A stretch of DNA of 64,000 nt from Halomicrobium salinisoli (GTDB lineage: Archaea > Halobacteriota > Halobacteria > Halobacteriales > Haloarculaceae): NCBI RefSeq assembly GCF_020405185.1, contig NZ_CP084463.1:1798001-1862000 (forward strand). Reading direction: 5' to 3'. The translations under genes and the position numbers were made by a program. Below are positions 1-7,027 of this stretch, in pieces. Numbering within the stretch: the first letter of the stretch is position 1; each line of letters begins with the position of its first letter. The notes under the pieces were generated by a model. It ran no database searches. It was given only the letters and a program-made list of their open reading frames with translations, and was not told the origin of the DNA.

Positions 1-385
1 CCAGTCGACCACCCCCCGTCCAATTGTTATACACCCGAAACCGGTTTCGAACGCGGTGTTTTGCCGGTCAAACGGGCGACTCAGTCGGAAAAGGTCGGAC
101 TAGGAGTGCGTTTGAGTAGCGATACCGACGTTCAGCCGTCGATACACATACACAATGTGTTATTTGATCCGCTCATCTGAGAAAATTCGGGCCTTGAGAC
201 CTTGAACATCTCTTTTGGAACTGATATCTCGATTATACTAATTACCCACCGATCAGTACGCTAATCCGGGCGGAGCGCCGGACGACGCCGGCGTCCGCGG
301 GCCGCGCGGATTCGGCGCCCGAAGCGGCGAGGTCGGATCCGGTTCGAGGTCCCGTGGCGTCCGCCCGCGCGATAGGTGATACACG
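1..385. other. Upstream region of the small-secreted-protein array
   Basis: No convincing gene is seen. Bases 120-250 are AT-rich compared with the rest of the window and 251-360 are very GC-rich. A TATA-like stretch, GATTATACTAATTAC, lies at 231-245 and could start a transcript with a leader of about 120 bases. A good Shine-Dalgarno-like AGGTGAT at 374-380 ends five bases before the first ATG at 386. Open frames on the minus strand here are low-complexity Arg/Pro/Ala shadows of the GC-rich plus strand. Confidence 0.5.
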
Positions 386-631
386 ATGAAGAAAGCACTC
401 CGCACGCTGCTCGCGCTGGTCGTCGCCGCCGCGATGATCGGCGGCGGCTTCGCGGGCACGGCAGCAGCACAGGAAACGATCACCGACACCGACCTGGTGG
501 ACGCGAACGTGAACGCTCTGAACCCGGTCACCTCGGCCGCGGCTAACGTCATCAACCTCGGCGGCGATCAGACGGCCGTCTCCGACGTGAAGGCCGACTA
601 CGACGCCGGTGACACCTTCGTGATCGAATAA
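386..631 (+). CDS. Small secreted protein, tandem copy 1 of 4
   Basis: An 81-residue protein of unknown function. Residues 1-29 look like a Sec signal peptide: Lys2-Lys3, then an Ala/Leu/Val/Gly hydrophobic core, then TAAAQ as a likely cleavage site. The predicted mature chain is only about 52 residues, has no Cys and no membrane segment, and reads ETITDTD, an Asn/Val-rich middle with the core LNPVTSAA and NLGGDQT, and the ending AGDTFVIE. It heads an array of four paralogues repeating every 267-270 bp. Only this copy has a clear Shine-Dalgarno (374-380), suggesting it leads a polycistronic message. The N-V-x-x-L-N-P pattern recalls short Streptomyces surface proteins (chaplins, rodlins), but that is only a visual impression and homology is not claimed. 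Confidence 0.8.
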   Translation: MKKALRTLLALVVAAAMIGGGFAGTAAAQETITDTDLVDANVNALNPVTSAAANVINLGGDQTAVSDVKADYDAGDTFVIE

Positions 632-652
632 CTGACCATCCCCGCTACAACA

Positions 653-898
653 ATGAAGAAGGCACTCCGCACACTGCTCGCGCTGGTCGTCGCCGCCGCG
701 ATGGTCGGCGGCGGCTTCGCGGGCACGGCAGCCGCACAGGAGACGATCACCGACACTGACGGTCTGGAGGTCAACGCGAACGTCCTCAATCCGGTCACCT
801 CGGCGGCCGTGAACGCGATCAACGTCGGCGGTGACCAGACGGCCACCTCCGACGTGAAGGCCGACTACAGCGCCGGTGACACCTTCGTGATCGAATAA
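653..898 (+). CDS. Small secreted protein, tandem copy 2 of 4
   Basis: An 81-residue paralogue of the preceding gene. The signal peptide is almost identical (MKKALRTLLALVVAAAM, then GGGFAGTAAAQ). The mature part differs mainly in the middle (GLEVNANVLNPVTSAAV), while the start ETITDTD and end ADYSAGDTFVIE are kept. It begins 21 bases after the previous stop. The spacer contains CTGACCATCCCC and no Shine-Dalgarno, so it is probably translated from a shared message. Function unknown. Strong conservation of signal and ends with a variable centre suggests recent duplication followed by divergence of the middle segment. Confidence 0.78.
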   Translation: MKKALRTLLALVVAAAMVGGGFAGTAAAQETITDTDGLEVNANVLNPVTSAAVNAINVGGDQTATSDVKADYSAGDTFVIE

Positions 899-922
899 CT
901 GACCATCCCCACTGATCCAACA

Positions 923-1168
923 ATGAAGAAAGCACTCCGCACGCTGCTCGCGCTGGTCGTCGCCACCGCCATGGTCGGCGGCGGCTTCGCGGGCACGGCA
1001 GCCGCACAGGAAACGATCACCGACACCGACCTGGTCGACCTCAACGCCAACATCGGCAACCCGATCACCTCAGTCGCGGTGAACGCGGTGAACCTCGGCG
1101 GTGACCAGACGGCCACCTCCGACGTGAAGGCCGACTACAGCGCCGGTGACACCTTCGTGATCGAATAA
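923..1168 (+). CDS. Small secreted protein, tandem copy 3 of 4
   Basis: An 81-residue paralogue with the same signal peptide and the same termini as its neighbours. Its middle reads LVDLNANIGNPITSVAVNA, so the LNP motif of the other copies is GNP here. It starts 24 bases after copy 2, and that spacer shares CTGACCATCCCC but has three extra bases compared with the other two spacers. No Cys, no membrane segment beyond the signal peptide and no recognised domain. Function is unknown; a secreted, possibly self-assembling surface or peptide product is an inference only. Confidence 0.78.
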   Translation: MKKALRTLLALVVATAMVGGGFAGTAAAQETITDTDLVDLNANIGNPITSVAVNAVNLGGDQTATSDVKADYSAGDTFVIE

Positions 1169-1189
1169 CTGACCATCCCCGCTACAACA

Positions 1190-1438
1190 ATGAAGAAAGC
1201 TCTCCGCACACTGATCGCGCTCGTCGTCGCCACCGCCATGATCGGCGGCGGCTTCGCGGGCACGGCAGCCGCACAGGACACGATCACCGACACGAGTCTC
1301 GTCGAGCTCGACGGGAACATCGCCAACCCGGTCACCTCGATCGCCGTGAACGCCCTGAACCTCGGCGGCGAGCAGTCGATCGGTGCCGACGTCGGCGGTG
1401 ACTACGGCGTCGGCGACAACTTCGGCATCACCAACTGA
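1190..1438 (+). CDS. Small secreted protein, tandem copy 4 of 4 (divergent C-terminus)
   Basis: An 82-residue paralogue closing the array. The signal peptide carries LIALVVATAMIGGG and mature residues start DTITDTS. The centre is NIANPVTSIAVNALNLGG. Unlike copies 1-3, the C-terminus is GVGDNFGITN rather than AGDTFVIE, and the QTA segment is replaced by QSIGAD, so this is the most diverged member. The spacer from copy 3 is 21 bases and identical over its core to the spacer between copies 1 and 2. A six-T run at 1461-1466 just downstream could terminate the whole transcript. Function unknown. Confidence 0.76.
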   Translation: MKKALRTLIALVVATAMIGGGFAGTAAAQDTITDTSLVELDGNIANPVTSIAVNALNLGGEQSIGADVGGDYGVGDNFGITN

Positions 1439-1460
1439 CGCGCCCGCGACGCGATTCCAC

Positions 1461-1466
1461 TTTTTT
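1461..1466 (+). terminator. T-run after the secreted-protein array
   Basis: Six consecutive T residues 22 bases after the stop of copy 4, in otherwise GC-rich DNA. Oligo-T tracts are the usual archaeal intrinsic termination signal. No strong hairpin precedes it. Confidence 0.45.
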
Positions 1467-1616
1467 CGACCGGTCCGGACGGACAGTCACCTCGCCGGCC
1501 GAGTCGATCGGTCTCAGCTGAATCTATCGGTCCCCGCTGATCGATCCGAGTCCGCTTCGCTCGCGCGTGCGCGCTCGTCGACAAGAAAGTATCGCGGTCG
1601 GCCGGAAGCGGACGCC

Positions 1617-2189
1617 TCACGAGTCGTCCGTCACGACGATCGTGTCCCCCTCGGTCTCCTCCGAGACCGCGACGGCGACGGCCTCGCTGTCGCCGTCGCC
1701 CCCGACGTCGACGGCCCAGGCGCTCGTGCCGCCGCTCGCCTCAGAGTCGCTGTCGTCGTCCGCCGCCCCGGCGTCCCCGCCTGTCGCCCTCGACCCGTCG
1801 CCGTCCGACGACCCGCAGGTCTCCTCGGCCACGACGGGCCCGTCCGGGTCGGACCCCCGGACGACGTAGGCTCGCCGGACGCTCGTCCCAGGCGAATCCA
1901 TCGAGACTGCCAGGTTCGCGGTGCCGCCGCCGGACACGGTCTGGCCGCCGGACGGGTGCCGGACGAGGGTCCCCTCGTCGTCGACGAACTCGACCGCGGC
2001 GGTCCACGTCTCGTCGGACGGGGGCCGCAGCTCGATCGACGCGCTCGTGCAGTCGTCGTCGACGGAGATCGATACGTCCTCGTCGGCGCCGCCTCGGTTC
2101 AGGAGGCCGCCCGCTAGCACGGCGGAGCCGGCCAGTCCCAGGGCGGTTCGTCTCGTCAGCGGGTTCGTGAATCGGTCGATAGTAGTCAC
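1617..2189 (-). CDS. Tat-exported protein of unknown function
   Basis: A 190-residue protein whose first 35 residues form a twin-arginine signal: Arg13-Arg14 in LTRRTALGLAG, followed by a short hydrophobic Ala/Gly/Leu stretch ending near NRGGAD. No lipobox Cys is present, so it should be released or held non-covalently outside the cell. The mature part has a beta-rich region (about 38-125) bounded by Cys47 and Cys125, which could form one disulfide, then a Gly/Asp/Ser-rich linker (about 126-160) and a short tail. No known domain is recognised. It faces the secreted-protein array convergently and lies upstream, on the same strand, of nothing obviously related. Confidence 0.72.
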   Translation of the reverse strand: MTTIDRFTNPLTRRTALGLAGSAVLAGGLLNRGGADEDVSISVDDDCTSASIELRPPSDETWTAAVEFVDDEGTLVRHPSGGQTVSGGGTANLAVSMDSPGTSVRRAYVVRGSDPDGPVVAEETCGSSDGDGSRATGGDAGAADDDSDSEASGGTSAWAVDVGGDGDSEAVAVAVSEETEGDTIVVTDDS

Positions 2190-2404
2190 CTCCGGCGGTT
2201 CACGGGTTCGCCCGACGGGCGTTTAGTGGCGGAGTATCGTTCAGCGCCTCGTCCGTCGGTATCGATCGATTGCGCGGGCGGCCGGACGAGACTGGGCGAC
2301 CGTATCCCCCGGCGCCCGAACTGAACGCGAGATTTGAGCGCGGCGACGCCCGCCCGGACCGGCTTCGAGAACGCGTGCGGTCCCGCCGGCCCGTTCGGGG
2401 AGCG

Positions 2405-3043
2405 CTACTGACCGACTGACGTGAAGCCGAGGAGCAGTCGGAGGCGTCCGAGGTGCGGGACGCGACCGTGAGCGGTCCCCCTGATCCACTCGGGCCGGAC
2501 GGGGCGCACGCCGGCCGCCTGGTCGTAGAACCCGTTTGCGTCGCCCTTCGTGACGAGGCCGGCGTTCGGCGCCGGGCAGTTCGCCAGCTCCCGACAGTCG
2601 TCCGCGCGCAGGTACTCGGCGTCCGCCTCGTCGTACCAGTTCTCGCCCTCCTCGACCCAGAACATCGCGCGGTGGATGATGGGCGATCCGGTCGCGCCGG
2701 GGCGCTCGTAGACGACCACGGACCCCGGACGCTGGATCGACTGGTACCCCGCCTCGCCGGCGCTCTCGAAGGTGACGACCCCCGTGTCGCGGACGCCGTC
2801 GCCCGGCGCGTACCGTCCGGGCTCGCTGACGTAGACCATGTCGCCCCGCTGGAGGTGCGGTTCCATGCTGCCGCTCTCGACCGCGACCAGCGGCGGCCAC
2901 GCCCCGCTGGTCGCGAACAGTAACAGACCGACGAGCGTGCCGACCCCGACGGCGACCGCCACGTCCCGCGCGATCTGTGCGACCGCGTTCTCCGGGGCGA
3001 CGACGCGGTCCCGCAACCGACCGCCGTCTCCGTCCTCGTTCAC
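2405..3043 (-). CDS. Signal peptidase I (archaeal S26 type)
   Basis: A membrane-bound serine protease that removes Sec signal peptides on the outer face of the membrane. The 212-residue protein has an N-terminal membrane anchor at about 28-47, followed by VESGSMEPHL with the nucleophile Ser59. The archaeal/ER-type catalytic residues are His124 in PIIHRAMFW and an Asp (Asp168) in KGDAN, in place of the bacterial Ser-Lys dyad. Cys150 and Cys156 could form a disulfide. No convincing second membrane helix is seen at the C-terminus. Its closeness to five exported-protein genes is notable, but haloarchaea carry several such peptidases, so a dedicated role is only a guess. Confidence 0.88.
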   Translation of the reverse strand: MNEDGDGGRLRDRVVAPENAVAQIARDVAVAVGVGTLVGLLLFATSGAWPPLVAVESGSMEPHLQRGDMVYVSEPGRYAPGDGVRDTGVVTFESAGEAGYQSIQRPGSVVVYERPGATGSPIIHRAMFWVEEGENWYDEADAEYLRADDCRELANCPAPNAGLVTKGDANGFYDQAAGVRPVRPEWIRGTAHGRVPHLGRLRLLLGFTSVGQ

Positions 3044-3338
3044 GGGAGCCTCACCGCCGTTAACAGTCCCGTTCCCGGACGTCGGTCGGGCCGGCGACCA
3101 GCGACGGTCCAGAGAAGGGGCGTCTTTGGGGCGCTCCCGGGCCGGCTCGCGAACGGGTCCCGCAGGCCCACCCGAGAAGCCGCGGGAACGGAACCGCTCG
3201 GCCGTCGAGCGGCCGATCCAGAGGAGCGGTCAGGGGCGCCGTTGCCAGCTATAGTGTCGGCGTTCCCCGCGACCCTCCCGCCGGCGCGCCCCGCGTCCGA
3301 CCGCCCCGGGTCGCCGCCCGGTCCGATCGGCCGCCCCC

Positions 3339-4088
3339 TCACAGCAGCCACCCCACGACGCCGGCGCCGACGGCGAGCAACACCAGTCCGAGCGAGGCGA
3401 CCGGATCGTCGAGGAGGACGAACGACCCCGTTAACGCGCTCCCGAACAGCAGACTGGCCCCCAGCACGTGGACGCTCGTGATCGACGGCCCGCCGTCCCG
3501 CGACACGAAGTCGACCAGCCGCTCGATCTGTTGGAGCCGCTCCCGCGGATAGACGAGGTTCTCCGACCTGTCGTACTCGATGAGCCCCGCTCGCTCGAGC
3601 CTCGGGAAGTGCGACTGGTAGAGGGAGTTGTAGACGCTCTGGTACTCGTTCGAGGTCACCTGCTGGTGGGAGGCGTCGTTCTCCCACATCGCGATCTGCT
3701 CGGCGACCCGGCTCGCCGCGACGGGGCTCCCCGCGGAGACGAGAAAGCACAGGATGTACCTGCGGCGCTTGTTCCCCATCAGGTCGAACAGTTCGTTGTG
3801 GCAGAACTCGTCGAGGGGGAGGTCCGTCGACCCCGTCGACGGCGGATCCGGCTCGGACTGGAGGTCCGACCCGGACGCGAACAGTCCCGCCCCGGATCGG
3901 GAGCCGTTGCGCTCTCGGCGGTCGTTGCTCGCGGCGCGTGCCGTCGGGAACCGATCCGCGGCGCGTCGGCGCCTCGACGCCGCGGCGGGAGTGGCACCGC
4001 CTGGCCCGCATACGTCGTACCGGTTCCACAGGCGAGGCTGCGGGCGTCCGCTCCGCCGTAGCGCCCGCAACGGCAGTCTCGATCCCAT
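3339..4088 (-). CDS. Winged-helix regulator with two C-terminal membrane helices (DUF7344-like)
   Basis: A 249-residue protein. Residues about 90-185 form a DNA-binding-like helix-turn-helix region: FDLMGNKRRRYILCFLV, then VAEQIAMWEN, then YNSLYQSHFPRLERAGLIEY. Two hydrophobic helices follow at about 205-225 and 230-249, so it is probably a membrane-tethered transcriptional regulator of a type common in haloarchaea. The first 88 residues are Arg/Pro/Ser-rich and of low complexity. The ATG at 4088 is supported by a palindromic TATA-like ATACTTTAGTAT at 4111-4122, placed for a leaderless transcript. If that box is not used, the start may lie nearer residue 80. The signal or target is unknown. 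Confidence 0.72.
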   Translation of the reverse strand: MGSRLPLRALRRSGRPQPRLWNRYDVCGPGGATPAAASRRRRAADRFPTARAASNDRRERNGSRSGAGLFASGSDLQSEPDPPSTGSTDLPLDEFCHNELFDLMGNKRRRYILCFLVSAGSPVAASRVAEQIAMWENDASHQQVTSNEYQSVYNSLYQSHFPRLERAGLIEYDRSENLVYPRERLQQIERLVDFVSRDGGPSITSVHVLGASLLFGSALTGSFVLLDDPVASLGLVLLAVGAGVVGWLL

Positions 4089-4601
4089 GCGAAGGTGTCT
4101 GACTGGAAGAATACTTTAGTATGAGTCTGAAAAGACTCCGCAGCACCGGCGCTACCGTACAAACGAATCTTTTGATACGCCGACTGACGAGATACAACGT
4201 ACCGGTCCGGATCGTCGAAATATTCGGTCGCCGTACGATAGCCCTATAGCGTCGCTCTTCGACGTCTAGCGAGCGGTATTTTCGGGACGGCCGCCGGTAG
4301 CCGAGCGCAAAACGCCTCGCTCAGTGTACCTGAACGGGACGTCGCGATCGAGTCCGGGGAACGCGACTCGCGACGCCGGCGCGGGAGCCGGCGCGGGTGA
4401 CGGCGACCGCCGGCGAGTAACACGGACCACCGCGCTCGAACTGCCGACTTAACCGCCCTTTGGCGGTGGTTACGGGCCCGGACGAGGGGACGGGACCCGT
4501 GGTCACCGACGCCGGTGGCGATCCGACCGTCGTTCGCGGACAGACGCCGCCCGCGTGCTCTATCCGAAACGCTCTCGGCGGTCGCGGGCGCCCACGTCGC
4601 C
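4089..4601. other. Intergenic region between divergent regulators
   Basis: About 510 bases without a convincing gene. It holds the TATA-like ATACTTTAGTAT (4111-4122) for the minus-strand membrane regulator. AT-rich patches sit at about 4165-4230. GC-rich inverted repeats occur around 4372-4400 (CGCCGGCGC and GCCGGCG). The plus-strand gene that follows could be opened in frame back to 4515, but the upstream 29 residues are low-complexity Arg/Ala and are not conserved-looking. Confidence 0.4.
4111..4122 (-). promoter_or_regulatory. Palindromic TATA-like box for the membrane-tethered regulator
   Basis: ATACTTTAGTAT is a perfect palindrome 23-34 bases upstream of the ATG at 4088, the spacing expected of a haloarchaeal TATA box driving a leaderless transcript. 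Its symmetry also makes it a possible autoregulator site. Confidence 0.5.
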
Positions 4602-5357
4602 ATGCGGACCATCGACGAAGTTCACGTCGTGCCGCTGGGGTACGAGCACGACCGGATCCTCGAGCCGATCCGAAAGCACGACGCCGACGTGGTGTACCTG
4701 CTGAACGAGGGGGGCAGCGACCGGGGGTTGACGCCGTACCAGGAGGCGCTCCTCGAGGAGCTAGAGGGGGACGGCCGGGCGGTGCGGTTCCGCGAGGCCG
4801 ACCTCGCGGACCTGTACGACGTGCTCGCGGTCGTGACGACGGTCGCCGCGGAACACGGCGACGACGTCGTCCGGGTGAACGTCTCCAGCGGCGGCACGCT
4901 CGCCGCCATCGGGAGCGCCATCGCCTGCATGGCCACCGACGCGACGGCCTACTACGTCCGCGTCGAGGAGCACGTCCCGGACCTGGAGGACCATCCCCGG
5001 ACGCGGGGCATGCGCGAGGACGAGGTCCTCCCGTCCTATCCCATCGAGGCCGTCTCGCGCGATCAGGTGGCGATCCTCGATCACCTGGACGAGCGCAACA
5101 CCGAGGCCTACACGGCCAAGAAGTCAGACCTCATCGAGTTCGCCGAGTCCGAGGCGCTGTCCTTCATCACGGAATCGGACCCGGCCAACGACAAGGCCAA
5201 GTTCGCGCTTTTGAACGCCAACGTCGTCGATCCGCTGGCGGCCGACGGGTACATCGAGGTCGAGACCGTCGGGCGCCAGAAGCAGGTCCGCCTCACCGAG
5301 ACCGGCCGGAACGTCCTCCACGCGTTCCGCCACAAGCTGCGTCACGCCGACGCCTGA
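4602..5357 (+). CDS. CARF-like / winged-helix transcriptional regulator (HFX_2341-like)
   Basis: A 251-residue regulator. The N-terminal half (about 1-145) has the Rossmann-like pattern of CARF sensor domains: VHVVPLGYEHDRILEPI at the first strand and VNVSSGGTLAAIGSAIA at the ligand-loop position. The C-terminal half (about 150-250) is a winged-helix region (VAILDHLDERN, ALLNANVVDPLAADGYI, VRLTETG). The architecture matches Csa3-like regulators that sense cyclic oligoadenylates next to CRISPR loci, but no cas gene or CRISPR array is in this window. The start at 4602 (MRTIDEVHVV) was chosen because the fold begins there. Ligand and targets are unknown. Confidence 0.8.
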   Translation: MRTIDEVHVVPLGYEHDRILEPIRKHDADVVYLLNEGGSDRGLTPYQEALLEELEGDGRAVRFREADLADLYDVLAVVTTVAAEHGDDVVRVNVSSGGTLAAIGSAIACMATDATAYYVRVEEHVPDLEDHPRTRGMREDEVLPSYPIEAVSRDQVAILDHLDERNTEAYTAKKSDLIEFAESEALSFITESDPANDKAKFALLNANVVDPLAADGYIEVETVGRQKQVRLTETGRNVLHAFRHKLRHADA

Positions 5358-5461
5358 ACGGCCCCGGCACCGTTCTCCACCGCGGCGGCCAGCGCCCGCT
5401 CCGTCGAGACAGTGCCGATAGGGAGAACAGTTCCCGTAGTACGTTGAGTATCCGTAGTAGA

Positions 5462-5495
5462 GATAGTTACGATAGTATAGATAGTATCCGGATAG
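5462..5495. repeat. GATAGT 9-bp iterons
   Basis: Three GATAGT copies at 5462, 5471 and 5480 form 9-bp tandem units, followed by a weaker GATAGA at 5491. The AT-rich setting suggests a protein-binding or bent-DNA site, not coding sequence. Confidence 0.5.
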
Positions 5496-5743
5496 AAATT
5501 ACCAACCCGTCCTCGGTACGTTCTGGTGCGCAGGTCGGCGGGCGCTTCACCGCCCTGCCCTCCCCTTCGGCCCTCCGCCCGCGCCCGCGGCCTGCGTACC
5601 GTCTTTCAGCCTCCGGCGGCGCTCGCGCCGACGCGAGCGCGCGCCGACCGAGGCTCGCGCGCACGTCGATTTCGATTCGTTCAGTCCGGAGCGTGGCGTC
5701 GGCCGCCGAGTGGAGTGACCCGCCGGTTCGTCCCCCGAGCAAC

Positions 5744-5766
5744 GATTATTGTTCCTCGATAACAAT
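5744..5766 (+). promoter_or_regulatory. TATA-like box and ATTGTT-N7-AACAAT operator candidate
   Basis: GATTATT at 5744-5750 lies 26-32 bases before the ATG at 5776. Overlapping it, ATTGTT (5748-5753) and AACAAT (5761-5766) form a perfect inverted repeat with a 7-base spacer, between the TATA box and the predicted transcription start. A bound repressor there would block initiation. Confidence 0.5.
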
Positions 5767-5775
5767 TCCCGTGCT

Positions 5776-6513
5776 ATGCGATCGAAAACCTGCGTCGTCA
5801 CCGGGTCGTCGAAGGGGATCGGCGAGGCCATCGCCGAGCGGTTCGGCGAGGCCGGCTGCCAGGTGGCGGTCAACTACCGGCGCTCCGAGGAAGCGGCGCG
5901 AGAGACCGTCGAGAGCGTCGTGGACGCGGGCGGGGAGGCCATCGCCGTGCAGGCCGACGTCACCGACCAGGCGGCGGTCGAGGAGATGGCCGACCGGATC
6001 CGCGACGAGTTCGGTCGGGTGGACGTGCTCGTGAACAACGCCGGCATCACGCAGGACGTCCGGTTCACGGAGATGAGCCACGAGGAGTGGGACGTCGTGC
6101 TCGACGTCCACCTCGACGGGACCTTCCACTGCACCCAGACGTTCTACGAGGACCTCGCGGACGCCGAGGAGGGCCGCCTGATCAACCTCTCCAGCATCGT
6201 CGGGAAGGGCGGCAACTTCGGGCAGGCCAACTACGCGACGGCCAAGGCCGGCATCTTCGGGTTCACCCGGACGCTCGCGCTCGAACTCGCCCCCGAGGGA
6301 TCCACCGCCAACTGCGTCGCCCCGGGGTTCGTCAGGACGGACATGGTCGAGCGGATCCCGGAGAAGATCAGAGAGCGGATCCGCGGCGACACGCCGCTGG
6401 GTCGGCTGGGCGAGGTCGAAGAGGTCGCCGAGGTCGTCGCCTTCCTCGCGAGCGATCGCTCGTCGTTCATCACGGGCGAGGTCATCGACGTCAACGGCGG
6501 CAAGGACCTGTGA
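5776..6513 (+). CDS. Short-chain dehydrogenase: 3-oxoacyl-ACP / acetoacetyl-CoA reductase type
   Basis: A 245-residue classical SDR. The NAD(P)-binding motif is VTGSSKGIG near the N-terminus. NNAG is present, followed by the catalytic Ser in NLSSIVGK and Tyr-x-x-x-Lys in ANYATAK. The ending VIDVNGGKDL is typical of FabG/PhaB-like enzymes, which reduce 3-oxoacyl thioesters with NADPH. In haloarchaea, which lack bacterial fatty-acid synthesis, such enzymes commonly supply (R)-3-hydroxyacyl-CoA for polyhydroxyalkanoate, but no pha synthase gene is nearby, so the substrate is inferred. The ATG at 5776 is favoured over an in-frame ATG at 5749 because it sits at leaderless spacing from the TATA box at 5744 and at the start of the fold. 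Confidence 0.85.
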   Translation: MRSKTCVVTGSSKGIGEAIAERFGEAGCQVAVNYRRSEEAARETVESVVDAGGEAIAVQADVTDQAAVEEMADRIRDEFGRVDVLVNNAGITQDVRFTEMSHEEWDVVLDVHLDGTFHCTQTFYEDLADAEEGRLINLSSIVGKGGNFGQANYATAKAGIFGFTRTLALELAPEGSTANCVAPGFVRTDMVERIPEKIRERIRGDTPLGRLGEVEEVAEVVAFLASDRSSFITGEVIDVNGGKDL

Positions 6514-6556
6514 GGGCCGCGCTCCCGCGACCAGTCGGATCGGTTCCCGCGCCCGT

Positions 6557-6904
6557 CTACTCGTCTGCGGGGAGGGCGCGCCCCCGCCCGTCGAGGTGCT
6601 CGGTGACGGTGGCGAGCAGCGCCTCGATCGTCGAGCGCTCGGCCTCCCACCGCCCCGTGGAGTGGTGGTACTCCGAGAGGAGGTCCTCGATCGCCTCGAG
6701 CTGCGCGCGGGTGAATCGGGTCTCGCCGGCGTCCAGCGCCTCGAAGGCCTGGAACACCTCGACCCGCGGCGGCTCGACGTCGGCTGGCGTCGTCTCCTCG
6801 CGTTCGATGCGATCGAGGAGGACGTGGTGGAGGGTCCACTGCTGCTCGATCGGCAGCGAGAGCGCGATACTGCGGGCGTCGCGTGGGGTGTCGGACAGGG
6901 ACAT
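6557..6904 (-). CDS. Conserved haloarchaeal protein of unknown function
   Basis: A 115-residue, largely helical and acidic protein without Cys, signal peptide or membrane segment. Visible features are ALSLPIEQQWTLHHVLLDRIE near the N-terminus and a C-terminal half rich in Glu-Ala-Leu heptad-like pattern (LEAIEDLLSEYH, EAERSTIEALLATVTEHL). It could form a small helical bundle. The ATG at 6904 (MSLSDTP) is preferred over one at 6958 because an AT-rich TATA-like stretch lies at about 6928-6946, at leaderless distance. It lies between an SDR reductase on the opposite strand and mutY on the same strand. I cannot assign a function. Confidence 0.7.
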   Translation of the reverse strand: MSLSDTPRDARSIALSLPIEQQWTLHHVLLDRIEREETTPADVEPPRVEVFQAFEALDAGETRFTRAQLEAIEDLLSEYHHSTGRWEAERSTIEALLATVTEHLDGRGRALPADE

Positions 6905-7027
6905 CGGTGCGTCTGGTACGTCTCGATCTATGAATTGAGTATTGTTAACTCTTGTCATGGTATCGGACGCGACCGCCCGCTCGCGGTCGACGCCTGATCG
7001 CTGCGACCGTCACACGCCACCCTGCGG

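Larger units (their letters stand above)
5358..5775. other. Intergenic region with GATAGT iterons and an operator-like palindrome
   Basis: About 420 bases without a gene. An AT-rich tract at 5433-5501 stands out from its GC-rich surroundings and contains GATAGT at 5462, 5471 and 5480, exactly 9 bp apart, plus GATAGA at 5491. The middle (about 5520-5700) is GC-rich with no clear signal. A TATA-like GATTATT (5744-5750) and an inverted repeat (5748-5766) precede the next gene. Confidence 0.5.

Noticed and set aside
386..1438. Homology of the small secreted proteins with Streptomyces chaplins or rodlins
   Set aside because: Only a visual resemblance of Asn/Val/Leu-Asn-Pro patterns; no Cys pair or conserved domain was found, so the claim is not made.
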